Assembly: GCA_964581465.1 (NCBI GenBank)
Contig: CAZOOP010000015.1
Location: 11,282 to 75,281 of the forward strand
Direction: 5' to 3'
From: WJMB01 sp964581465
GTDB lineage: Bacteria; RBG-13-66-14
DNA: 64,000 nt
The notes under the pieces are model-generated. The model was not told the DNA's origin, did no database searches, and saw only the letters and a program-made list of their open reading frames with translations. This document shows positions 1-7,783 of this stretch, piece by piece (position 1 is the first letter of the stretch; every line of letters starts with the position of its first letter). The position numbers and the translations under genes were made by a program.

Positions 1-2
1 CC

Positions 3-113
3 GTGGCGGCCCCGACCGTCGACGGACCCGTGAGCACCAACGCTCCGCGCACCACGAGCGAGGCCGCCCGCACCGCGGCTCTGGCGAATAGCGCCTGGCA
101 TCCCCAGGTGTAA
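3..113 (+). CDS. C-terminal end of a truncated unknown protein
   Basis: A reading frame open from the window edge ends in TAA at 111-113 and encodes a tail rich in Ala, Thr and Pro. The G/C-rich third positions match host codon usage, and a hairpin follows within 30 bases, as expected at the end of a gene. The piece is too short and too low in complexity to assign a function. It could be a chance open frame; the main support is its position before a terminator-like hairpin. Confidence 0.4.
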   Translation: MAAPTVDGPVSTNAPRTTSEAARTAALANSAWHPQV

Positions 114-141
114 CGGTCACTGATCGGCAAGCGATGCATCA

Positions 142-164
142 CGGGGAGGGCTCGGCCCTCCCCG
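142..164. terminator. GC-rich hairpin
   Basis: A 9-bp stem, cggggaggg (142-150) and ccctccccg (156-164), closes a 5-nt loop after the partial frame that ends at 113. No T-run follows, so it would be a non-canonical terminator. Confidence 0.45.
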
Positions 165-270
165 GTCTCGCTGCGACAACCTTTGACTAGACCCCTCCCA
201 CTGGTTTACCCTATCATCGCAGTTTCACCGCGCCACACATCCACAAGCGAAATCCAAGGGAGATTGTACG

Positions 271-837
271 ATGCGCAAACTCACCGCTTTCATCCTGCTG
301 TTGACCCTGGCCGCCTTGGCCCAGTGGGGGCCGCTGGGCGGCGACAGCGTCGATACCGGCCACTACGAGGAAACCCTGGAGAAGACCGCCGAAATCAAGC
401 AGGGCGTCGACGCCGTCACCCACCAGGTCGACCAGGTCCGCGACTTCCTCGTGGTCCTCTTCGGCGACCACGGCATGCCCGACCCCTTCGAGAAGGTCGA
501 GGAGGCCGAGGAGAACGCCGGGACCCTCGAGGGTTCCCTGGCCGCCGCCGAGAAGGCTCAGGCCGAGGAGTACCTGGGTAACTTCTGGGACCTGCCCGAG
601 ACCATCCAGGGCCTGCTCGAGGACACCACCGAGCTGCTGCCCGTCGTCATCGAGGACCAGCAGCAGGTCGCCGACGACATCAGCGAGCACCCCGCCTCCG
701 CCGGGGACCTCAAGGAGATCCAGGAAAACCTCTCCGGGGCCAACGACAACCTCACCGCCGCTCAGGAGCAGTTGCCGATGATCGCCGCCGACATCGAGAC
801 GATCACCGTGATCCTCCAGGCCGTGCTGGGCGAGTAA
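271..837 (+). CDS. Secreted coiled-coil protein, unknown function
   Basis: 188 aa. Residues 1-18 form a Sec-type signal peptide: MRK, then a Leu/Ala-rich hydrophobic core. The rest is strongly acidic, with long runs of Glu, Asp, Gln and Leu in a heptad-like pattern and no Cys, which suggests an all-helical coiled-coil protein in the periplasm or outside the cell. An AAGGGAGA ribosome site lies about 8 nt before the ATG. The gene stands alone, followed by a GC-rich hairpin. I recognise no family. Signal peptide and helical character come from the sequence; a structural or adsorptive role would be guesswork. Confidence 0.8.
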   Translation: MRKLTAFILLLTLAALAQWGPLGGDSVDTGHYEETLEKTAEIKQGVDAVTHQVDQVRDFLVVLFGDHGMPDPFEKVEEAEENAGTLEGSLAAAEKAQAEEYLGNFWDLPETIQGLLEDTTELLPVVIEDQQQVADDISEHPASAGDLKEIQENLSGANDNLTAAQEQLPMIAADIETITVILQAVLGE

Positions 838-855
838 CCGCTTCCCATCCACGAC

Positions 856-880
856 GGGCCGGGGTCTCTCGCCCCGGCCC
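856..880 (+). terminator. Hairpin terminator after the coiled-coil gene
   Basis: A 9-bp stem, gggccgggg (856-864) and ccccggccc (872-880), with a 7-nt loop, followed by TGTTGT. It lies 19 nt after the stop at 837 and ends about 25 nt before the next start. Confidence 0.6.
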
Positions 881-904
881 TGTTGTCTCCAAATGGGGGA
901 TTCA

Positions 905-1582
905 ATGACTACGGTCCTCGGTCTCGACGGCGGCGACGGCTATAGCTGGTTCGGTGTGCTTCTGGAGCTGGATGGGTCGGGTGATATCCGGAGCTGGTCC
1001 ATCGACAGGACGCGGCATCGGCTCAAGTTCGACCAACTGCCCGGACCTTGGCGGACGGCGAAGGTTGTCTGCATCGACGCGCCGATGTACGGCCGGTTGC
1101 CGGATCAGCGCCGCCAACGGGGCTGCGACCGCCACGCCAAACAGGTGGTTTCCGCTGGACTGCGCTCCTCCTTCTTCGCCGCGCCCAGCGCCGCCGATGT
1201 CGACGAGTACCTGGAGTCCGGTAAGGTCGGCCGAGGCCACATCCGCTGCCTGGTGCCCTACATCGTCGCCGCCGAGGGGATCGCCGCGAGACACGGACGG
1301 GTGATCGAGGGCCACCCGGAGCTGACCTTCGGCAGATTGAGCGGCGGATCACCGCTCGAAAAGAAAAAGACGCCCGGTGGTATCGCGGCGCGGAACGAGC
1401 TGCTGCCGATTTCAATTCGCGGTGGCTTGACCGGCGACTACCTCGACGCCTTCGCCATGGCGCTGACCGCCCGGGCCTATCATCTCGGCCGCGCCGTAGC
1501 CTTCACCAACGACGGTGGACCGCTTGATCAAAGCCTGGCCCAAGGCGTCAGACCGGCCATCTGGAGCGTTTGGTTGCCCTGA
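905..1582 (+). CDS. DUF429 family protein (predicted RNase H-like fold)
   Basis: 225 aa. The order of conserved blocks fits the DUF429 family: an N-terminal GLDGG strand, a buried acidic strand VVCIDAPM, the CDR and SSFFAAP region, the histidine block EGHPELTF, and a C-terminal DYLDAFAMALTA helix with paired acidic residues. The family is predicted to adopt an RNase H-like fold, but its substrate is unknown. I chose the ATG at 905 over 893 because GGGGGA lies 5 nt before 905, while the 893 start would overlap that site. It stands alone between a hairpin and prfA. Confidence 0.8.
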   Translation: MTTVLGLDGGDGYSWFGVLLELDGSGDIRSWSIDRTRHRLKFDQLPGPWRTAKVVCIDAPMYGRLPDQRRQRGCDRHAKQVVSAGLRSSFFAAPSAADVDEYLESGKVGRGHIRCLVPYIVAAEGIAARHGRVIEGHPELTFGRLSGGSPLEKKKTPGGIAARNELLPISIRGGLTGDYLDAFAMALTARAYHLGRAVAFTNDGGPLDQSLAQGVRPAIWSVWLP

Positions 1583-1648
1583 GCGCTCGCCCTGCGCTAT
1601 AATCGGCCGTCGCCCCAAAAACCAACGCTTTGCAACCCGGAGCGCCCC

Positions 1649-2725
1649 ATGGCCCTGCTCGAGAAACTGCTTAAGATCAAAGAGCGCTACGACGAGCTGA
1701 CGACGCTGCTCTCGGACTCCGCCGTCTACGCCGATCAGCGCCGCGCCGCCGAGCTGGGACGCGAGCAGTCCCACCTCCAGCCCGTCGTCGAGGTCCTGCC
1801 GCGCTACCGCGAACTGGCCGGGCGCATCGCCGACGACGAAGCCGTCATCGCGGCCGGCGAGGACCCGGAGCTGGTCGAGTTGGCCGAGATGGAGCTCGAC
1901 GAGCTCAAGGCCGAACTCGAGGAACTCGAGAAGGAGCTGCGCCTGGCGCTGTTACCCCGGGACGAGGCCGAGGAACGCAAGGCCATCGTCGAGATCCGCG
2001 CCGGCACCGGCGGCGACGAGGCCACCCTCTTCGCCGCGGACCTCTTCCGCATGTACTCCCGCTACGCCGAGCACCAGGGCTGGAATATCGAGGTCATGGA
2101 CTCCAACCACACCGAGGTCGGCGGACTGCGCGAGATCACCTTCGCCGTCGAGGGCAAGGGCGCCTTCGGCCGCCTGCGCTTCGAGGGTGGCGTCCACCGC
2201 GTCCAGCGCGTCCCCGTCACCGAGAGCCAGGGGCGCATCCACACCTCCGCCGTCACCGTGGCCGTGCTGCCCGAGGCCGAGCAGGTCGAGGTCGATATCA
2301 AGAACGAGGACCTGCGCATCGACGTCTACCGCTCCAGCGGACCCGGCGGCCAGTCCGTCAACACCACGGACTCCGCCGTGCGGATCACCCACCTGCCCAC
2401 GGGCCTGGTGGTCTCCTGCCAGGACGAAAAATCCCAGCACAAGAACAAGGCCAAGGCCCTGCGTGTGCTGGCCGCGCGGCTGCTGGACCACGAGCGCCAG
2501 CAGGCCGACGCCGAACGCTCTGCCGAGCGCAAGCAGATGATCGGCTCCGGCGACCGTTCCGAGCGCATCCGCACCTACAACTTCCCCCAGAACCGCCTCA
2601 CCGACCACCGCATCAACCTCTCCCTCTACTCCCTCGACAAGGCCATGCAGGGCGACCTCGACGAGCTGATCGCGGCGCTCTCCCTGCACCGCCGCGAGGA
2701 GCTCCTCGAAGAAGCCGGCCTGTAG
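1649..2725 (+). CDS. prfA: Peptide chain release factor 1
   Basis: 358 aa, the normal length for RF1. It reads UAA and UAG in the ribosomal A site and triggers peptide release. The catalytic GGQ is at residues 233-235, within SSGPGGQSVN. The codon-recognition tripeptide region reads RVPVTESQGR, of RF1 (PxT) type rather than RF2 (SPF). The tail has the usual RTYNFPQNRLTDHR motif. No prmC (RF1 glutamine methyltransferase) follows, unlike in many genomes; the next gene is fic. The gene itself ends in UAG, one of the codons its product decodes. Confidence 0.97.
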   Translation: MALLEKLLKIKERYDELTTLLSDSAVYADQRRAAELGREQSHLQPVVEVLPRYRELAGRIADDEAVIAAGEDPELVELAEMELDELKAELEELEKELRLALLPRDEAEERKAIVEIRAGTGGDEATLFAADLFRMYSRYAEHQGWNIEVMDSNHTEVGGLREITFAVEGKGAFGRLRFEGGVHRVQRVPVTESQGRIHTSAVTVAVLPEAEQVEVDIKNEDLRIDVYRSSGPGGQSVNTTDSAVRITHLPTGLVVSCQDEKSQHKNKAKALRVLAARLLDHERQQADAERSAERKQMIGSGDRSERIRTYNFPQNRLTDHRINLSLYSLDKAMQGDLDELIAALSLHRREELLEEAGL

Positions 2726-2742
2726 GTTTCACCCATCCCTCC

Positions 2743-2771
2743 TTGACCTTATTTAAAAAAAGGGCTAAAAT
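2743..2771 (+). promoter_or_regulatory. Sigma70-like promoter before fic
   Basis: TTGACC (2743-2748), a 17-nt spacer, then TAAAAT (2766-2771), in a strikingly AT-rich patch right after prfA. It would start transcription near 2778, giving a leader of about 45 nt to the fic ATG. Confidence 0.55.
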
Positions 2772-2807
2772 TTTCCTTAGCTTTCGGTTAAGGAAAATTT
2801 CTTTTTT
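2768..2807 (+). terminator. Intrinsic terminator of prfA
   Basis: A perfect 12-bp stem, aaattttcctta (2768-2779) and taaggaaaattt (2789-2800), with a 9-nt loop, is followed by CTTTTTT. This has the form of a Rho-independent terminator, although the stem is AT-rich. It overlaps the -10 box of the candidate fic promoter, so only the 3' half would lie in the fic leader. The dyad could also be an operator. Confidence 0.65.
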
Positions 2808-2821
2808 ACCGTTTTTCAAAG

Positions 2822-3994
2822 ATGGTTTTCCCGATGAAACGAAAAAGGATCGGCGAGTATCGCTTAGTAAAGGTACCCGGCGAGGATTATCGGGCTTTTA
2901 TTCCCGCTCCTTTGCCGCCGGAACCGCCCGTTGAGCTCGATCGAAATCTGCAATTATTACTCGGACTCGCCGACCGCGCCCTCGGCCGCCTGGATGGCAT
3001 GACCGTCAACCTGCCGGACAGCTCCTTTTTTATCTACCTTTATATTCGCAAGGAAGCCGTTCTCTCCGCCCAAATCGAGGGCTCGCAAAGCACCCTCTCG
3101 GATTTATTGCTGTTTGAGCTCGATTCGACACCGGGTGTGCCCCTCGATGATGTAACCGAAGCCTCGACCTACGTCGAGGCGATGCAGTTCGGTTTGGAAC
3201 GTATTCGCTCGGGTTTTCCCTTCAGCGCTCGCTTGCTGAGGGATGTTCATCGCATATTACTCTCAGAGGGACGAGGTAGCACAAAGAATCCCGGTGAGTT
3301 CCGCCGTAGTCAGAACTGGATCGAAGGGACGCGGCCCGGCAACGCCACCTATGTTCCTCCACCGCCCGATGAGCTCGGCCGTTTGATCGCCGAGCTGGAG
3401 AGCTTCTATCACAACTCAGCCGACAAACTGCCCCTATTGGTGCGAATTGCTTTGGTACACGCACGTTTCGAAACCATCCATCCCTTCCTCAATGGCAATG
3501 GACGATTAGGCCGCCTACTTATTACCCTTTTGCTCTGTAACGAGAAGGTTCTCGTTGAGCCCTTGCTGTACCTGAGTCTCTACTTCAAACAACAGCGTGA
3601 TCATTACTACCGCTGTTTGCAACAACTCCGCGAAAACGGAGATTGGGAAACCTGGCTTGAGTTCTTTATAACGGGTATACACGATACCGCCCGTCGGGTC
3701 GTTGAAACAGCTCGTTCTTCAGTAGACCTATTCGAAACGGATAGATCAAAACTACAAAACCATGCTGCGAACAAACAATCGTTGCTGGCAATCCATCGTG
3801 TTTTTCAAAAACTCCCCTTTCTAACCAGCAATCGGGCTGTTGAACAAAGCGGATTATCTAGGCCGACAGTAAACAACGCCTTTCAAGTGCTGGAACGCGA
3901 GGGCCTGATCCGTGAGATCACCGGACGCCAACGCAACCGCGTCTACGTCTACACCAGCTATTTCACCCTGCTCAACGAAGGGGTCGAGCCGTAG
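2822..3994 (+). CDS. Fic domain protein with N-terminal inhibitory helix and C-terminal winged helix
   Basis: 390 aa. The Fic core motif HPFLNGNGRLGR is at residues 220-231, matching the HPFx(D/N)GNGRxxR active site that transfers AMP from ATP to a hydroxyl side chain. An inhibitory motif of class II type, S-x-x-x-E-G, is at residues 82-87 (SAQIEG), so activity is probably self-restrained. The last 70 residues look like a winged helix (SGLSRPTVNNAFQVLEREGLI), suggesting DNA binding or autoregulation. Base composition is clearly AT-richer than in prfA, which hints at transfer. The ATG at 2834 is an alternative start; neither has a strong ribosome site. The target is unknown. Confidence 0.9.
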   Translation: MVFPMKRKRIGEYRLVKVPGEDYRAFIPAPLPPEPPVELDRNLQLLLGLADRALGRLDGMTVNLPDSSFFIYLYIRKEAVLSAQIEGSQSTLSDLLLFELDSTPGVPLDDVTEASTYVEAMQFGLERIRSGFPFSARLLRDVHRILLSEGRGSTKNPGEFRRSQNWIEGTRPGNATYVPPPPDELGRLIAELESFYHNSADKLPLLVRIALVHARFETIHPFLNGNGRLGRLLITLLLCNEKVLVEPLLYLSLYFKQQRDHYYRCLQQLRENGDWETWLEFFITGIHDTARRVVETARSSVDLFETDRSKLQNHAANKQSLLAIHRVFQKLPFLTSNRAVEQSGLSRPTVNNAFQVLEREGLIREITGRQRNRVYVYTSYFTLLNEGVEP

Positions 3995-4020
3995 TCTAGT
4001 CGAGTTTGGTGAATGATAAT

Positions 4021-4042
4021 GGGCGGACCGTTGGGTCCGCCC
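4021..4042. terminator. Hairpin between convergent genes
   Basis: A 9-bp stem, gggcggacc (4021-4029) and ggtccgccc (4034-4042), lies between the converging fic and FYD-repeat genes and could end both transcripts. Confidence 0.65.
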
Positions 4043-4077
4043 TTGCTCAGCAGTTAAACGAAGGCTTGATTGCAAGC

Positions 4078-4530
4078 CTACGGCAGTGTCACCAGCTCGT
4101 AGACCTCGCCCTGGTAGTAGCGATAAACGGTTCCGTTGCCGTCGCAGGCGTAGATGATGTAGTCGTCGGCGGCGATGTCGTAGAACACCGACAGCGAGTA
4201 CGGCCCGGGGCCGGGAAAGGAGCCGGTTCGCTCGAAGGCTCCGCCGCCCCACTTGAAGACATCGCCGGCGTTGTTGATGCCGTAGATGATGTAGTCGTCG
4301 TAGTCGTTGTCGTAGAAGGCGCTGACGTCGTAAGGACCGGAGCCGGGGATCTGTCCGAGATCGCGGGTACCCTCACCGGTGACGCGGTAGACATAGCCGT
4401 CGGCGTCGGCGGCGTAGGTGATCCAGTCATCGGCTGCGGGATCGTAGAAGGCGCTGACCTCGGGAGCCGCCAGGGCGGCAACAACCAAAACCAGGATCAG
4501 AACGAGCAACGGGGCGGTGATGCGACGCAT
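4078..4530 (-). CDS. Secreted FYD-repeat protein, paralog 1
   Basis: 150 aa. A signal peptide (MRRITAPLL plus a hydrophobic stretch to about residue 25) is followed by three repeats of about 42 aa. Each repeat is built on xSAFYDxxxDDxIxYAxDxxGxVYR, then a basic or aromatic strand, then IPGxGPYD. The pattern resembles blades of a small beta-propeller or lectin-like fold. The start is the ATG at 4530, just after GGGAGGTAAC; an upstream in-frame extension has no ribosome site. The protein ends in LP-stop, like its three paralogs nearby. No enzyme motif is visible. Function unknown; extracellular binding is an inference from the fold pattern. Confidence 0.8.
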   Translation of the reverse strand: MRRITAPLLVLILVLVVAALAAPEVSAFYDPAADDWITYAADADGYVYRVTGEGTRDLGQIPGSGPYDVSAFYDNDYDDYIIYGINNAGDVFKWGGGAFERTGSFPGPGPYSLSVFYDIAADDYIIYACDGNGTVYRYYQGEVYELVTLP

Positions 4531-4572
4531 GTTACCTCCCGATTGGTGGGATTCCGGTGGGGTTGAGGCGAG

Positions 4573-4759
4573 GCGACCTTGGTAAAACCTCGTGGAAAGA
4601 TGACCGCTGGATGGGACCGGCGTTGGCACGTTTCTTGCGGAATTAGGGGTTTGGTCCCGCGACAGGCCGCCCCGCCCTGCTGCAAGAAACGTGCCAACGC
4701 CTGCGTGCCGGGCGGAGTGAAAGGGTCGGCGGGGTTTGAGTCGGTTTTACCAAGGTCGC
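4573..4759. repeat. Nested palindrome, copy A
   Basis: The outer stem is 17 bp, perfect: 4573-4589 (gcgaccttggtaaaacc) with 4743-4759. The inner stem is 20 bp, perfect: ggcgttggcacgtttcttgc (4619-4638) with 4682-4701. The inner loop is 43 nt and ends in ggccgccccgccctgct (4665-4681), which copy F shares exactly. The copy lies between two genes on the minus strand. It is one of ten copies in this window. Confidence 0.95.
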
Positions 4760-4770
4760 AGGCGCAGAGG

Positions 4771-4805
4771 GAAAGGGGCTGGACAGTTAAAGTCTAGCCC
4801 CTTTC
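4771..4805 (-). terminator. Hairpin after the esterase gene
   Basis: A 14-bp stem, gaaaggggctggac (4771-4784) and gtctagcccctttc (4792-4805), with one G-T pair, 20 nt past the stop of the minus-strand gene at 4825. Confidence 0.6.
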
Positions 4806-4824
4806 GCGATCAGTTTCAGGCGGA

Positions 4825-5925
4825 TCAGTCGAGGGATTTGATCCATTCGACGGCGGCGGCGACGGCCTCTGCGGGGACCTGGTGGCCGCCGTCGAACTCG
4901 TGGAAGGTCACCTCGGCTCCGAGGGCGGTGAGCATCTCGGCTGCGCCCAGGCCGGCCTCGAAGGGCACCACGCCGTCGGCGTTGCCGTGGGCGATGAAGA
5001 AAGGAGTCTGGGCTGCGGCGGAGAGTTCGACACCGTCGAACCAGCCTTCCTCTTGGTCCAGCCAACCGCCGAAGGGCAGGGCGCCGTCGAAGACGCCGGG
5101 GTGCTTGATGGCGATGTCGTAGGTCATCCCGGCGCCCTGGCTGAAGCCCATCAGGAAGACCCGCTCGGGCGAGTACTCGGTGCGCAGCTCCTCGACTAGT
5201 TCGAGGATGTAGTTCTCGGCGGTCTCGAGGGCGCCGGGGATCAAGCCGTCTTCATCCCACCACAGCCAACTGTAACCCACGCTGGAGGTCGAGTAGGGGT
5301 GGGGCGCCCGGGGGGCGCAGAAGATGAAGCTGGAGCCGAAGTAGGCGGCCAGCTTGCTGAAGCGGGTCGGGTTGGAGCCGTAGCCGTGGAGGGCCACGAT
5401 CAGGGTCAACGGTTCGCCTTCCTCGATGGTGGTGGGTTCGATGAGGTGGTAGGGCAGCGGGGTCGGGGTGGTGGTGAAGGCGATGGGCGGCATCGCGGCG
5501 TATTTGGCCTCGATGGTCGCGACGGCTTCGGCGGCGGTTCGCTGGAAGACCTCGTCGTCGCGCACGGCGTCGAAGTCGCCGTCCTCGGCGATCAGCCAGG
5601 CGTCCTCGAAACCGGCCTGGACGGCCAGGTCGAGAAAGCGGGCGGCGAGTTCGGGCTCGTCGAGCAGGCCGTAACAGCAGGCCAGGTTGTAGATCGAGGT
5701 CGCGTCACCGGGGCGTCCCCGTAGATATGCCAGGTAGTGACGGGCGGCCGCGAGGTAGTCGGCGGCCTGATAAGCTTCCCAGGCGGCCTCGCGCTCTGCC
5801 TCGTAGTCGACGCCCAGGAAAGCCCCGGCGTTGGTGTCCAGGGGATCGATTTCGGGAGGTTCGAGGGCTCCGGCGGTCAGGGTCAACAGAGTGCAGCAGA
5901 TCAGCAGGGTTCGGCGAATCATCAT
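4825..5925 (-). CDS. Secreted TPR plus alpha/beta-hydrolase (phospholipase/carboxylesterase-like)
   Basis: 366 aa. A signal peptide (residues 1-20) is followed by TPR-like helices (about 40-125, with AARHYLAYLRGRPGDATSIY) and an alpha/beta-hydrolase domain from about 150 on. The nucleophile elbow is GFSQG. The oxyanion-side motif is ALHGYGSN, the acid lies in HGNADGVVP and the histidine in GGHQVP, so the Ser-Asp-His triad is complete, as in the predicted esterase/PHB depolymerase-like group. It probably cleaves esters in the periplasm; the substrate is unknown. GGAGGGGG precedes two adjacent ATGs (5925 and 5922). Confidence 0.88.
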   Translation of the reverse strand: MMIRRTLLICCTLLTLTAGALEPPEIDPLDTNAGAFLGVDYEAEREAAWEAYQAADYLAAARHYLAYLRGRPGDATSIYNLACCYGLLDEPELAARFLDLAVQAGFEDAWLIAEDGDFDAVRDDEVFQRTAAEAVATIEAKYAAMPPIAFTTTPTPLPYHLIEPTTIEEGEPLTLIVALHGYGSNPTRFSKLAAYFGSSFIFCAPRAPHPYSTSSVGYSWLWWDEDGLIPGALETAENYILELVEELRTEYSPERVFLMGFSQGAGMTYDIAIKHPGVFDGALPFGGWLDQEEGWFDGVELSAAAQTPFFIAHGNADGVVPFEAGLGAAEMLTALGAEVTFHEFDGGHQVPAEAVAAAVEWIKSLD

Positions 5926-6066
5926 CCCCCTCCGGTGGTTGGTGTGCGGTCAGTGGAGTTTACAATTCGTGAACACCGTTGTCGATGCCGGAGGGCCTAT
6001 CCTTGCCATTGTTTGAAAAGGACCCCCGTAGCCGTGGCCCGATAATATTTTCCCAGGTTCAGCGGT

Positions 6067-6657
6067 CTAGGGCAGCGAGCCCATCTCGCTGACCTCTTCT
6101 CCCCAGACGACGTGGAGGTCGCCGGCGGCGTTATTGACCATGACAACGACGTCGTCTATCTCGGGATCGTAGAAAGTGGTGACATCGAACGGTCCCTTGC
6201 CGGGGATCCGGGCCTGCTCGATGGTTTCATCACCGGCGAGGAAGAAGAGCCGGCCTTCGGCGTCGACGACGGAGATACTGTAGTCGGCGTCGTACTGCTC
6301 GGTCTCCGGCAGGAAGCAGGCCGAGATCGAGAAGGGTGCCTTGCCCTCGACGGGGGCGATTTCGTTGAGCTGCTCGTTGGCGATGGTGTAGACCGTGCCT
6401 TCGGTGTCGATGGCGTAGATGATGTAGTCGGGGATCAGCGGATCGTAGAAGGCGCTGATGGTCAGAGACTCTGCGGAGAGCTGGGTTCCCGTGGCGTCGC
6501 CGTCGATGGATTCACCGTTTTCGCCGCCGTTTTCTTCAGTCGTATCCTCTTCTTCGGGGTTCTGGCCCTCCGAGTCCTCATCGTCTCCGCAGCCGGCCAG
6601 ACAAAGAGCCAGGGAGCAGATTATCAACAACAACCACAACAGGGTTTTACTTTTCAC
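6067..6657 (-). CDS. FYD-repeat lipoprotein, paralog 2
   Basis: 196 aa. A lipobox ALCLAGC makes it a predicted lipoprotein. A very acidic linker rich in Glu, Asp, Gly and Asn leads to three repeats of the SAFYDPxIPDYIIYAIDxEGxVY type, ending in GSLP-stop. The start is GTG at 6657, with GGAGG 6 nt upstream; a TTG at 6663 touches the ribosome site and is unlikely. The lipid anchor and linker set it apart from its three secreted paralogs, as if the same domain were displayed at the cell surface. Ligand unknown. Confidence 0.8.
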   Translation of the reverse strand: MKSKTLLWLLLIICSLALCLAGCGDDEDSEGQNPEEEDTTEENGGENGESIDGDATGTQLSAESLTISAFYDPLIPDYIIYAIDTEGTVYTIANEQLNEIAPVEGKAPFSISACFLPETEQYDADYSISVVDAEGRLFFLAGDETIEQARIPGKGPFDVTTFYDPEIDDVVVMVNNAAGDLHVVWGEEVSEMGSLP

Positions 6658-6708
6658 GGACAACCTCCCGTTGGCAACCAGGCGCGAATGTAAGCGCCGT
6701 TAAGTGGG

Positions 6709-7164
6709 CTAGGGTAGCACGTCCATCTCGGTGACCTCTTCACCCCAGACGACGTAGAGCTTGCCGTTGCCGTCGGTGACCAGGATGACCAGATCGTCGA
6801 TCTCCTCGTCGTAGAAGGTGGCCAGGGAGTAGGGGGCTTTGCCCGGGATGGTGGCCTGAACCTCGACGTCGGAACCCCAGACGGTGTAGAGCTTGCCGGA
6901 GGCGTCGATGATGTAGATGCTGTAGTCGGCTTCGTAATCCTCGAAGGCGGGCAGGAAGCAGGCCGAGAGGTCGTAGGGGCCGGAGGTGGGTACCCGGGCC
7001 TTCTCCTCGTAGCCTTCGGGATAACGCTCGTAGAGGGTGCCGTCGTCGTCGAGGGCGTAGATGATGTAATCGGGGATCAGCGGATCGTAAAAGGCGGTCA
7101 ACTGGGTGGCGGCCAGGCTCACGCCGACGGCGGCCAGCAGGAGGATCAGGGTCGTTTTACGCAT
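6709..7164 (-). CDS. Secreted FYD-repeat protein, paralog 3
   Basis: 151 aa. A signal peptide (MRKTTLILLLAAVGVSLAA) is followed by three repeats; the first two open with TAFYDPLIPDYIIYALDDDG and SACFLPAFEDYEADYSIYII. The middle blade carries a longer loop, as in paralog 2, so these two are closest to each other. It ends in MDVLP-stop. The start ATG at 7164 follows GGACGGG. It lies 51 nt upstream of paralog 2 on the same strand and may share its transcript. Confidence 0.82.
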   Translation of the reverse strand: MRKTTLILLLAAVGVSLAATQLTAFYDPLIPDYIIYALDDDGTLYERYPEGYEEKARVPTSGPYDLSACFLPAFEDYEADYSIYIIDASGKLYTVWGSDVEVQATIPGKAPYSLATFYDEEIDDLVILVTDGNGKLYVVWGEEVTEMDVLP

Positions 7165-7273
7165 GTCCCGTCCTTTCTCGAATGATAATGAGGGCGAAGC
7201 CGGGGTGAAGAGTGTGCAATTCTGACAATAAACCACCAGCTTAGTTTAGCACCTTGGTTGGGAAAAGTGTAGT

Positions 7274-7305
7274 GAAATGGGGGAGGTCCGGGCCTCCCCC
7301 ATTTC
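7274..7305 (-). terminator. Hairpin after FYD paralog 4
   Basis: A perfect 13-bp stem, gaaatgggggagg (7274-7286) and cctcccccatttc (7293-7305), with a 6-nt loop. It lies 35 nt beyond the true C-terminal stop at 7340, not near the internal UAG. Confidence 0.7.
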
Positions 7306-7339
7306 TATGGGTGTGGGTGCAGCGTATCGTGTCCAACAC

Positions 7340-7783
7340 TCAGGGCAGAACGCCCACCGAGTTCGTCCCGTCGCTGTCGATGAGATAGAGCTCGCCGTAG
7401 CCGTCCATGATGTAGATGATCCAGTCGTCCAGGACGGCGTCATAGAAGGCTGAGATGGAGTAGGGGGCGATGCCGTCGGTCAGATCGGTCCACTATATGA
7501 ACTCGCCGTCGTAGAGCTGGACCTCGCCTAAGCCGTTGACGGTGAAGACCATCCATTCATCGATGTCGGGTTCGTAGAATGCGGAGACGTCGTAGGGTCC
7601 GGAGCCGGGTACCTGAGCCAGCTTGGAGAAGTCGCCACCGTAGCGACGGTGCAGTCCTCCGTCCTCGTCGACGGCGAAGAGCACCCAGTCGTCGAGGTCG
7701 GGTTCGTAGAAGCTGGATATCTGCGGCCCGGCGGCCAGGACGCCGATCGCGGCGAGTAGAATGAAGATCGCAGCGCGTTTCAT
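7340..7783 (-). pseudogene. FYD-repeat paralog 4 with an in-frame UAG
   Basis: The frame opens with a signal peptide (MKRAAIFILLAAIGVLAAG) and two repeats and stops at TAG (7493-7495) after 96 codons. Reading on in the same frame gives WTDLTDGIAPYSISAFYD, a third full repeat, and GVLP before TGA at 7340-7342. That restores the three-repeat architecture, the 147-aa length and the xLP ending of the other paralogs. A single nonsense change explains this; suppressed or programmed readthrough is the alternative. UAG is a normal stop in this genome (prfA and fic end in it). The hairpin lies after the distal stop. Confidence 0.85.

Noticed and set aside
4619..4701. Nested palindromes as ordinary intrinsic terminators
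   Set aside because: No T-run follows the stems, the loops are 38-74 nt, one copy lies between divergent genes, and separate terminators are present at several sites.
4560..4770. Target duplication flanking palindrome A (aggcg on both sides)
   Set aside because: Only 5 bp, not adjacent to the arm ends on both sides, and no equivalent is seen at copies C, F or G.
7493..7495. UAG reassigned to an amino acid
   Set aside because: A complete RF1 gene is present, and several genes, including prfA and fic, end in UAG.
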